From Muribaculum sp. (GTDB lineage: Bacteria; Bacillota; Clostridia; Lachnospirales; Lachnospiraceae): DNA of 30,879 nt. Positions 24,868-30,879 of this stretch are shown piece after piece. Positions within the stretch are counted from its first letter, which is position 1; each line of letters starts with the position of its first letter. The stretch is from contig JAMPHH010000037.1 of the NCBI GenBank assembly GCA_023663505.1, forward strand, positions 1 to 30,879, given 5' to 3'. Below the pieces are notes generated by a model. The model was given only the letters and a program-made list of their open reading frames with translations, made no database searches and was not told where the DNA came from. The position numbers and the translations under genes were made by a program.

Positions 24868-25263
24868 TCGGCGTATGACGCCTATTGTATCCTCTATAAA
24901 CTGCGCCATCGGCTGCTTTGCCACGCCGACAACAATATTGTTGCACAGGTTCATCGGAATAAGGATTTTGACAGCCTCACTTTGTCCAACCGCCATCGCC
25001 ATGGCGGGTGTGATCTCACCAAACAGAGAATCCGCTATGGCGATTCCTATCGCTCCCACGATGACATCTGCATGGCGGCAGGCGACAATGACCGCGTTCT
25101 CTCCCGTTGCAGCCTGTTTTGCGCCTGCCTTTATCATTGCGTTGGTAGCCAAGCTGTTAGTGCCTACAGCGGTTAATTCCACGTCCATCTGTGACTTGAG
25201 CAGAGCTTCCACCAGCTGCCTGCCCAAGCCCCCGCCCTGACCGTCAATGATAGCAATATTCAA
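24853..25263 (-). CDS. DUF3842 family protein
   Basis: The 136-residue protein has the family start NIAIIDGQGGGLGRQLVEAL, a glycine-rich nucleotide-binding-like loop. AVGTNSLATNAMIKAGA, ATGENAVIVACRHADVIVG and NNIVVGV follow. The function of DUF3842 is unknown. The Rossmann-like start suggests dinucleotide or nucleotide binding (inference). TTG at 25263 is chosen because GGGGG lies seven bases upstream and the family begins at this residue. An ATG at 25290 overlaps the previous gene and has no ribosome binding site. It follows the transglutaminase gene by 20 bp and converges on the methyltransferase. Confidence 0.88.
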   Translation of the reverse strand: MNIAIIDGQGGGLGRQLVEALLKSQMDVELTAVGTNSLATNAMIKAGAKQAATGENAVIVACRHADVIVGAIGIAIADSLFGEITPAMAMAVGQSEAVKILIPMNLCNNIVVGVAKQPMAQFIEDTIGVIRRLYEG

Positions 25264-25283
25264 GCTTATACCCCCTGCATTCT

Positions 25284-26846
25284 CTACCATATGTAGACAT
25301 TGTGGTACAGGCGATAATAGTTTCCGCCCAAGTCCTCAACCTGAATCTGGATAGCAAAATCATTCTTTTCAAGCTTTTTCAAGCCTTCTTCCACGTACTT
25401 CTTCCAGTAATCCCCTGTTCCGTAGGATTTCTCCACCTCGGTCAGCACATACTTGGGGACAATATTGGTGAAGGTCTGTTGACCCGCGCCCTTCTGCTTC
25501 ATTTGTCTCAGGCAGTCATCATAATACCTCTTCAAAGACATCAGCGCGTCGCTCTCCGAGATACCCGCCGCATTCAAGTCATAGGTGTCCCCGCCGGATA
25601 CCGTGACGCCGCTCCCGCTCCCGTCCTTGGGAGTCCAGACGAGAGGCTGCTGAGGGTTGGGGTTTAAGTTGATCCCGCTCACCACATTGCCCAGGGTGAT
25701 ATTGCTCCCGTCCCCCGCGTTGCCGCCCTCCCAACCGCAGGCAGGCAGATAGATGCTCAAGCCCGTGCGCACATGAGTGCCCACAAAATCCGCATCTGTC
25801 TTGTTAAAATAGTCATAGGTGGCAGGGTCGGTGTCGTCCCAAGTGGTGTCCACATTGTAATATTCACCGTCCAATTGCACGATATTCCACGCATGTGACT
25901 CTCCCGAGTAGCCCATGCAAAAATAGCAGGGAATGTCAAGCTGCTGCATCAGATACTGGAATGCCCTCGCATAGCCCGCACAGACCGTATCTCCATTGAC
26001 CAACGCGCTGTATGCGCTCTGATTCATGGTGGAGGAGGTTGCATAATCCGCCTTCTTGAGCAGCTCGTCATGCACATATCTCTCCTTCTCACTGTCATCG
26101 CCCAACGTCTCCGCACCATTCAGAATCCTCTTGGCGGCAGTCTCGAACTCCTCCTTAAACTGGTCGATGTCCTTCGCCGTGCGGTTGTAATTCAGGGTCA
26201 TCTCCACACACTGTCCCCCGGGGCGGTATTTGCAGGAATACCCCGTCTCAATCCAGAAAAGCTCAGGGTGGTCATTGCAGACCGCCTCGAACACATTCTT
26301 CATTTGGTTCACGTTCACCTGCTCCACCGGGGCAAACGATTCGTTCAGCTCCAACGCATTCGCGTAAATCTGCCTGTAAAGATGCTGCATCTGTTCATTC
26401 AGCATATGATAATAGGGATATAGACGAGCGTCAAAGCTAAGCCCGTCCCCAGTGGCGCCGGTATTCAGCTGAGTCCCGAGCGTGTCCGCCTGCTCCTCCG
26501 CCAACTCCTCCGCGTCACCGTTCACCGGCTCGTATCCGTTCTTGCGGCTCACCTTGTCCGGCAGATTAAATGACCCCCTGATCGGCGCCACATAGTCCGC
26601 GCTGCCATCGGAAGCCAACACGCCGCTGGCAATCCCCGAGCTGTCTCCCATGATATCCGCAGGCTCCGCTTCCTCCCCCGCCTCCTCGTCCGACTTAGGA
26701 TTCCATGCCTCCGGTCCCGCCTCCCCGTATAGCATCCGGGAAAGCGACTGCGTCATGTCAGGCGACAATGCCATGAACAAAACTCCCGCACAACAGATCA
26801 TTATAATAGCCATGATTGAATAAAAAAGCTTCTTAAGTATTTTCAT
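25284..26846 (-). CDS. Membrane-anchored transglutaminase-like protein
   Basis: The 520-residue protein has an N-terminal membrane anchor (about 7-27) and a long Glu/Asp/Gly linker. A transglutaminase-like core follows: Cys in VCAGYARAFQYLM, His in GESHAWNIV and Asp in YYNVDTTWDD. The C-terminal region (about 430-520) is of unknown fold and includes an ACGWEGGNAGDGS stretch before it. It should act outside the cell as a peptidase or cross-linker. It is a paralogue of the lipoprotein at 11175-12476. ATG 26846 is preferred: the promoter predicted at 26853-26880 would start transcription at or next to it, which excludes ATG 26864. Confidence 0.85.
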   Translation of the reverse strand: MKILKKLFYSIMAIIMICCAGVLFMALSPDMTQSLSRMLYGEAGPEAWNPKSDEEAGEEAEPADIMGDSSGIASGVLASDGSADYVAPIRGSFNLPDKVSRKNGYEPVNGDAEELAEEQADTLGTQLNTGATGDGLSFDARLYPYYHMLNEQMQHLYRQIYANALELNESFAPVEQVNVNQMKNVFEAVCNDHPELFWIETGYSCKYRPGGQCVEMTLNYNRTAKDIDQFKEEFETAAKRILNGAETLGDDSEKERYVHDELLKKADYATSSTMNQSAYSALVNGDTVCAGYARAFQYLMQQLDIPCYFCMGYSGESHAWNIVQLDGEYYNVDTTWDDTDPATYDYFNKTDADFVGTHVRTGLSIYLPACGWEGGNAGDGSNITLGNVVSGINLNPNPQQPLVWTPKDGSGSGVTVSGGDTYDLNAAGISESDALMSLKRYYDDCLRQMKQKGAGQQTFTNIVPKYVLTEVEKSYGTGDYWKKYVEEGLKKLEKNDFAIQIQVEDLGGNYYRLYHNVYIW

Positions 26847-26852
26847 ATCTCC

Positions 26853-26880
26853 ATTATACAACATTTCAATTATATTTCAA
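26853..26880 (-). promoter_or_regulatory. Sigma-A promoter of the membrane-anchored transglutaminase gene
   Basis: On the - strand, TTGAAA (26875-26880), 16 bp, then TATAAT (26853-26858). The -10 ends seven bases before the A of ATG 26846, so the transcript should begin at or within a base or two of the start codon. A GGAG two bases before the ATG is too close to act as a normal ribosome binding site. Confidence 0.6.
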
Positions 26881-26892
26881 GATGCAGCTTCA

Positions 26893-26921
26893 TTGCTTTT
26901 TGACAAATTCCATGCTATGAT
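26893..26921 (+). promoter_or_regulatory. Extended -10 promoter of the GH5 gene
   Basis: TATGAT (26916-26921) is preceded by TGC (extended -10). A weak TTGCTT (26893-26898) stands 17 bp upstream. The TTGACA at 26899-26905 is badly spaced from any -10. It is divergent from, and 12 bp away from, the -35 of the transglutaminase promoter, so the two genes may share control. Confidence 0.5.
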
Positions 26922-26977
26922 GAATACATCTATTGTTTCAAGAAAGCAAAAAATATGGAGCAGGAGGCGCCAAGCAT

Positions 26978-29071
26978 ATGGAAAATCCCGATATGAAGGA
27001 ACCAAAAGAGGAAAACATTGAGAAAGATATCGAGAAAAAAATCGATAAAGAAAAAGAACACAAGGATACCGCGACCCAAGAAAACAACGCAAATGTCACA
27101 AACTTTTTTGCCAAAATCCTGCATAACAAATATGCGCTTGCGGGACTTGGAGGTGTGGTGATCGCTGGGCTGGTCATCGCGCTGATCGTCGTGATCTCGG
27201 AGAACAATCAACTGCGCCGCGAAGCCCTGAAGGTTGCTCAGACGACAGAATCCGACCTTGAAACCGGAGCAGATTCGGAATCCGGTCCTGAAACCGTTCC
27301 CGCTTCGGAATCCAACAATAATACCGTGTCAAATCCTGCCGGCAATTCCCCGACTCCCTCGGACGCGCAGACCGCCTCACAGGAGTCGGGCGCCAATACA
27401 AACTCCAATACCAATGCCGCCGAGTCGGGGGATTACACGCTCACCTACTCCGCGGGCAACGGCTGGACTGACGGGGACACGCAGATGTGTTCCCTTGAGC
27501 TCAGTGTGACAAATAATTCCAATACCGCCGTGGAGGGTTGGAATCTGGTGTTAAAGGTGGACAAGCTGGTGACGGCTCAGGGCTGGGACGGCACATGGTC
27601 TACTCATGAGGACTATGTGACCATCTCCAACGCCGAGTACAACAAGACCATCACCCCCGGTGCGAGCGTTGTCCTTGGCTGTAACATGGGGACAGGCACA
27701 GAGCTTTCCATTATCTCCGCCACCCTCAACAGCACGGAATGCAATATCCAAAAGGGTGCCGTTGGCAGAAATGCCCAAAGCAATGACCAAAACAATCAGA
27801 ATAACCAGACCAAGACAACAGATGTCGCCGCCCTGTTGGAGCGCGCGCAGACCGCCGTGCAGGGGGACGACTGGCTCCACACGGACGGCAGCCGCCTTCT
27901 CGACCAAAACGGCAAACAGGTGTGGATCACCGGCGTCAATTGGTTTGGCTACAACACCGGAACCAACACCTTCGACGGGCTTTGGAACAGCCAGCTGGTT
28001 CCCACGGTGAAGGCGATTGCCGACCACGGCTTTAACCTGATACGCGTTCCCATCTCCGCCGAGCTGATCAACCAATGGGCTGCGGGAGACTATCCCAGAG
28101 CCAATTACAACAATGCCTATAATGAGGAGCTAAACTCCATGAACTCCTTGGAGATCTTTGACTATTTCCTGAAATTAGCGGAGGAAAACGGCATCAAGGT
28201 CATGCCGGATATCCACTGTGCCCAGACGGACGCCTCAGGTCACAATGTAAACCTCTGGTACACCGATAAAATCTCCACGGAGGACTACTATGCCGCCTTG
28301 GAATGGCTGGCGGAGCGTTATAAGGACAATGATACCATCATCGCCTATGACCTGAAGAACGAGCCTCACGGCAAGCCTAACGAGGGCAAGAACGCCGCCA
28401 TTTGGAACGATTCCAAGGACGCCAACAACTGGAAATATGTGGCGGAAACAGCCGCCGCCAAGGTGCTTGCCAAGAACCCCAATGTGTTGATCTTGGTGGA
28501 GGGCACGGAGATCTATCCCATCAAAAAAGGAGGAGACTACTCCTCCACCGATTCCTCGGATTATTATTTTAACTGGTGGGGCGGAAACCTGCGCGGCGTC
28601 GCGGAATACCCCGTGGATCTGGGCAAGCATCAGGACAAGCTGGTCTACTCCCCCCATGATTACGGTCCCACCGTGTATGAGCAGCCATGGTTCCAAGGGA
28701 ATTACACCTATGACAGCCTGATGAAGGACTGCTGGTATGACAATTGGCTATATATCCATGATGACAATATCGCCCCTCTGTTCATCGGCGAGTGGGGCGG
28801 CTTCATGCGCGACCCCAACCTGAAATGGATGACCTATATGCGGCAGTTGATCGGAACCTACCATCTGAATCATACCTTCTGGTGCCTGAATGCCAACTCC
28901 GGCGACACCGGAGGTCTGCTTTTGGACGATTTCACCACATGGGACAATGAGAAATATACCTTTGTCAAGGAGGTATTATGGCAGGAAAACGGGAAGTTCG
29001 TCGGTCTCGACCACGCCATTCCCCTCGGCGCCAACGGCATCACATTGGAAGAAGCAAAGGGCTTGAAGTAA
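26978..29071 (+). CDS. Membrane-anchored GH5 endoglucanase with CBM2-like module
   Basis: The 697-residue protein has a highly charged cytoplasmic N-terminus (1-50) and one uncleaved membrane helix (about 52-74). A Ser/Thr/Asn-rich linker (88-150) leads to a CBM2-like carbohydrate-binding module (about 152-257, GDYTLTYSAGNGW to ATLNSTE). A second Asn/Gln linker precedes a family 5 glycoside hydrolase domain (about 298-665). The acid/base is Glu462 (DLKNEPHG) and the nucleophile Glu605 (FIGEWGG). It should hydrolyse cellulose or related beta-1,4-glucans at the cell surface. AGGAGG lies ten bases before ATG 26978; the open frame to 26933 is too early relative to the ribosome binding site. Confidence 0.93.
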   Translation: MENPDMKEPKEENIEKDIEKKIDKEKEHKDTATQENNANVTNFFAKILHNKYALAGLGGVVIAGLVIALIVVISENNQLRREALKVAQTTESDLETGADSESGPETVPASESNNNTVSNPAGNSPTPSDAQTASQESGANTNSNTNAAESGDYTLTYSAGNGWTDGDTQMCSLELSVTNNSNTAVEGWNLVLKVDKLVTAQGWDGTWSTHEDYVTISNAEYNKTITPGASVVLGCNMGTGTELSIISATLNSTECNIQKGAVGRNAQSNDQNNQNNQTKTTDVAALLERAQTAVQGDDWLHTDGSRLLDQNGKQVWITGVNWFGYNTGTNTFDGLWNSQLVPTVKAIADHGFNLIRVPISAELINQWAAGDYPRANYNNAYNEELNSMNSLEIFDYFLKLAEENGIKVMPDIHCAQTDASGHNVNLWYTDKISTEDYYAALEWLAERYKDNDTIIAYDLKNEPHGKPNEGKNAAIWNDSKDANNWKYVAETAAAKVLAKNPNVLILVEGTEIYPIKKGGDYSSTDSSDYYFNWWGGNLRGVAEYPVDLGKHQDKLVYSPHDYGPTVYEQPWFQGNYTYDSLMKDCWYDNWLYIHDDNIAPLFIGEWGGFMRDPNLKWMTYMRQLIGTYHLNHTFWCLNANSGDTGGLLLDDFTTWDNEKYTFVKEVLWQENGKFVGLDHAIPLGANGITLEEAKGLK

Positions 29072-29092
29072 TTTCAGCCCTTTTTCTTTTTC
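29056..29092 (+). terminator. Terminator of the GH5 gene
   Basis: AAAGGGCT (29056-29063) pairs with AGCCCTTT (29076-29083), followed by a T-rich tail to 29092. The hairpin spans the GH5 stop codon. It also covers the stop of the convergent NYN gene two bases away, where it could serve as a weaker terminator in reverse. Confidence 0.75.
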
Positions 29093-30015
29093 TTGAGACT
29101 TACTCTGTTACCCACAACCTCCAACTCCTTCATGCTACGCAGAAAACTGGAAACCTTTCCATACCCATAGTCTCTAATGTCCAGTCCGCTGTACTTCCGT
29201 AAAAGCTCGTTATAAATCACGGACAGATTGTCTACCCTTCCGCCCTTGCGCTGAATCATATTGAGAATCTCCTGTTCAATCTGCTCCCGCTCCACCAGAC
29301 GTCCCTTGCGGACAACATACTGATTGTCCCGTTTAACCAATTCTATATGCTGCATCTTCTCTTGAAAGAACACGCTGAGCTTGGAATAACCATAGTTGCG
29401 CACGTCAAAATCAGGAAACTTCTTGCCTAAGCGGCTGCCAACCGCACTCAAGCCCACCTCGCCATCCCCGTCCTCATTCAGCATATCAAAAATAGCGCTC
29501 TCTAGCGTCTCTATCGAGGTCAGACTCTCCGGACTATCATGAGACTCGGCATTGTCAGAGGCACTCTCATCCTTCTCCTCGTGCCCGCTCTCCCCAATCA
29601 AATCCAAGAATATAAACTTATCACAGGCATGGGTCAATGCCATGGGCGCCTTGCTCTCCCCCATGCCGAACACAAACTTATTTTCTTCCCGAAGCCGCAT
29701 GGCAAGCCGCGTGAAATCACTGTCACTGGTGATCAGACAGAACCCGTCCACCTTGTCCTGATACAGCAAGTCCATGGCGTCAATGACCATAGCCATATCC
29801 GTGCTGTTCTTGCCCACGGTATAGGAAAACTGTTGGATTGGAATGATGGAATACTCCAAAAGCACATTCTCCTTCCAACCGTTAGACTTCGCCCAGTTGC
29901 CATAGATCCTGCGGCAAGGCGCGTCATAACCGTTCTTGTCCAGCTCGTCAAAGATACTCTTTACATACTTCGCACCCACATTCTCCGCATCGATCAACAC
30001 TGCTAAATGTTCCAT
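29074..30015 (-). CDS. NYN-domain ribonuclease-like protein with two OST-HTH/LOTUS domains
   Basis: The 313-residue protein has an N-terminal NYN (PIN-like) domain (1-140) with the acidic residues Asp9 (LIDAEN), Asp73 and Asp98/Asp100 (TSDSDF) expected for metal-dependent RNA cleavage. An acidic linker (141-166) leads to two OST-HTH/LOTUS repeats (about 167-237 and 242-308), each with a DFDVRNYGYSKLS/LDIRDYGYGKVSSF motif. The C-terminus is a lysine run. LOTUS domains bind RNA (G-rich or G-quadruplex in studied cases), so a role in RNA turnover is likely but the target is unknown. ATG 30015 is chosen: GGAG stands six bases upstream and it fits the promoter at 30069-30097. Confidence 0.88.
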   Translation of the reverse strand: MEHLAVLIDAENVGAKYVKSIFDELDKNGYDAPCRRIYGNWAKSNGWKENVLLEYSIIPIQQFSYTVGKNSTDMAMVIDAMDLLYQDKVDGFCLITSDSDFTRLAMRLREENKFVFGMGESKAPMALTHACDKFIFLDLIGESGHEEKDESASDNAESHDSPESLTSIETLESAIFDMLNEDGDGEVGLSAVGSRLGKKFPDFDVRNYGYSKLSVFFQEKMQHIELVKRDNQYVVRKGRLVEREQIEQEILNMIQRKGGRVDNLSVIYNELLRKYSGLDIRDYGYGKVSSFLRSMKELEVVGNRVSLKKKKKG

Positions 30016-30068
30016 TTCACTCTCCATTTCTGTGAATTTCTGCTTTTCTCCTAACACGATCTTCTTTA

Positions 30069-30097
30069 ATTATAGCCCCTGCCCCAAATACTGGCAA
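30069..30097 (-). promoter_or_regulatory. Sigma-A promoter of the NYN gene
   Basis: On the - strand, TTGCCA (30092-30097), 17 bp, then TATAAT (30069-30074). The start near 30062 leaves a leader of about 47 nt before ATG 30015. It would be only five bases before an alternative GTG at 30057, which supports the later start. Confidence 0.7.
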
Positions 30098-30140
30098 CGA
30101 CTTTTTCAAAAACCTGCCGACAAAAAATTAGCGGACAAAA

Positions 30141-30177
30141 CCCGCCGCATCAGTCGCCAATCGCCTGATGCGGCGGG
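30141..30177 (-). terminator. Strong terminator of the small-protein unit
   Basis: Arms 30141-30153 and 30165-30177 pair perfectly over 13 GC-rich bases around an 11-base loop. On the - strand the stem is followed directly by TTTTG. It lies 11 bases past the small gene's stop and isolates it from the NYN promoter. Confidence 0.8.
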
Positions 30178-30188
30178 GTGCTCCTCGT

Positions 30189-30419
30189 TCAGTAGCGGTA
30201 TTCCCGTGTCTGGTAATTAAAGCTCTGCATTTTGCTGTCGCTGCCATAGGTTGTCGTGTGGCAATTGACAACCGTGTTCTTCGTCTCTCTGGTATTCTCC
30301 TCCAGAATCTTGGCGAAAAGCCCCTCCGCACCGTTTTGTCTGGAATCTGACTGGGAATCACGCCTTCTGTCACGCCTTGTCATATTGACACCTGAAACTG
30401 CCTCCACTGAATTCACCAT
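30189..30419 (-). CDS. Small protein of unknown function ending FNYQTREYRY
   Basis: The product from ATG 30419 has 76 residues. It has a polar N-terminus rich in Arg/Asp/Ser and a C-terminal part with EGLFAKILEEN, then CHTTTYGSDSKMQSFNYQ and TREYRY. I do not recognise the family. No signal peptide or membrane segment is visible. The frame stays open upstream to 30512 and encodes a protein-like stretch (QGGINAAYGVSGIF) without ATG, GTG or TTG, so the true start may be non-standard. An AAGGAGGG lies 33 bases before the ATG. A 27-residue overlapping frame (30413-30496) could be a leader peptide. The gene has its own promoter and terminator. A 3' fragment of a paralogue lies at 30762-30848. Confidence 0.6.
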   Translation of the reverse strand: MVNSVEAVSGVNMTRRDRRRDSQSDSRQNGAEGLFAKILEENTRETKNTVVNCHTTTYGSDSKMQSFNYQTREYRY

Positions 30420-30552
30420 GAAAATGCCCGATACTCCGTATGCTGCGTTAATCCCTCCTTGGCTGCGTATTTCAACAGTATACTTTCCTTTATCATGTAT
30501 ATCGGATAAATATCAGAAAACTTTATGTTTTTTCTAAACTTTTTTGAAATAT

Positions 30553-30580
30553 TTTATATTTTCCCGTTAGTTTCTGTCAA
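30553..30580 (-). promoter_or_regulatory. Sigma-A promoter of the small-protein gene
   Basis: On the - strand, a perfect TTGACA (30575-30580), 16 bp, then TATAAA (30553-30558). The start near 30546 gives a leader of about 125 nt. The stretch 30581-30714 between this promoter and the next terminator shows no gene or repeat that I can support. Confidence 0.65.
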
Positions 30581-30714
30581 TTCTCTTTTCTATTTGTATC
30601 TGACGTCCCGCCGAATGCGGGCAGAGCATGTCTTCCGCCATATCTGCATATACAGATTTAAGCCAAGTGCCAATACTTTCCCGCACTTTTTCCGTAAAAT
30701 CTTTTCTGTACACG

Positions 30715-30754
30715 AAAAGACCTGCCACACGCCTATATTCCATGCGACAGGTCT
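30715..30754 (-). terminator. Terminator after the paralogue remnant
   Basis: AGACCTG (30718-30724) pairs with CAGGTCT (30748-30754). On the - strand the stem is followed by TTTT. The loop is long (23 nt) but holds a further CGC/GCG pairing. It lies seven bases past the stop of the FNYQTREYHY fragment. Confidence 0.6.
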
Positions 30755-30761
30755 CTCCCGC

Positions 30762-30848
30762 TCAGTAGTGGTATTCCCGTGTCTGATAGTTAAAGCTCTG
30801 CAGCCTGCCGTTTCGCCCGTATGCGCTAGTGTACTGTACCGTTGATAT
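30762..30848 (-). pseudogene. 3' remnant of a second small-protein gene (ends FNYQTREYHY)
   Basis: The last 28 codons read ISTVQYTSAYGRNGRLQSFN and then YQTREYHY before TGA (30762-30764). A TAA (30849-30851) closes the frame just upstream, and no start codon is present. It matches the C-terminus of the gene at 30189-30419 (TTTYGSDSKMQSFNYQTREY, shown in part). At DNA level 38 of 41 bases agree between 30189-30229 and 30762-30802. It is either a broken duplicate or a gene with a frameshift whose 5' part lies beyond the right edge. Confidence 0.6.
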
Positions 30849-30879
30849 TTAGCATAACTGCAGACCCAATTATTGGTCA

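Noticed and set aside
26899..26921. TTGACA at 26899 as -35 of the GH5 gene
   Set aside because: Only about ten bases separate it from the TATGAT -10. The extended -10 with a weaker -35 at normal spacing fits better.
30016..30057. Upstream GTG start for the NYN protein
   Set aside because: It lies about five bases after the predicted transcript start, has no ribosome binding site and adds non-conserved residues.
1..30879. CRISPR array, tRNA, rRNA, insertion sequence or prophage
   Set aside because: No regularly spaced repeats, cloverleaf-like sequences, transposase, integrase or phage structural genes were seen on either strand.

Overview
The window looks like chromosomal DNA from an endospore-forming Firmicute of class Clostridia, most likely family Lachnospiraceae. 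The evidence is a complete spoIIIA operon, the conserved gene run nusB-xseA-xseB-ispA-dxs-tlyA-nadK-argR-recN-spoIVB, strong AGGAGG ribosome binding sites, and a membrane-anchored family 5 glycoside hydrolase typical of gut or rumen plant-fibre degraders. No phage, insertion sequence, CRISPR array, tRNA or rRNA was found.

Positions 315-20703 are read leftward and are core housekeeping and sporulation DNA. From the upstream (right) end, the spoIIIAA-AH operon encodes the mother-cell half of the channel that feeds the developing forespore. A sigma-E-type promoter precedes spoIIIAA, and a second one is proposed in front of spoIIIAH. Then come deoB (nucleoside salvage), prfC (release factor 3) and a transglutaminase-like lipoprotein. 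A 117-bp intergenic DNA element that can fold into a three-way junction follows. Next is the run asp23-nusB-xseA-xseB-ispA-dxs-tlyA-nadK-argR-recN (transcription, DNA repair, isoprenoid precursors, NADP, arginine control). Last is spoIVB, the forespore signalling protease, behind a near-perfect sigma-G promoter. The gene order predicts spo0A just left of the window.

Positions 20704-24867 are read rightward. A divergent 470-bp control region holds two sigma-A-type promoters, four strong hairpins and an intrinsic terminator. It precedes an ABC importer cassette (FecCD-type permease, ATPase, lipoprotein binding protein) for iron-siderophore, haem or a similar metal chelate. The fourth gene, a SAM-dependent methyltransferase, is broken by an in-frame TGA at codon 12.

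Positions 24853-30015 hold a DUF3842 protein and a second, membrane-anchored transglutaminase-like protein (leftward; its mRNA is predicted to be almost leaderless). Divergent from it is a membrane-anchored CBM2-like/GH5 cellulase (rightward), which converges on a NYN-nuclease/OST-HTH protein (leftward).

The right end (30060-30879) carries a self-contained transcription unit for an unrecognised small protein ending in FNYQTREYRY. About 570 bp away is the 3' remnant of a paralogue with nearly the same C-terminus.

The least explained items are the attenuator-type leader of the metal importer, the three-way-junction element, the small protein pair, and the SpoIIIAE protein without a visible signal peptide.
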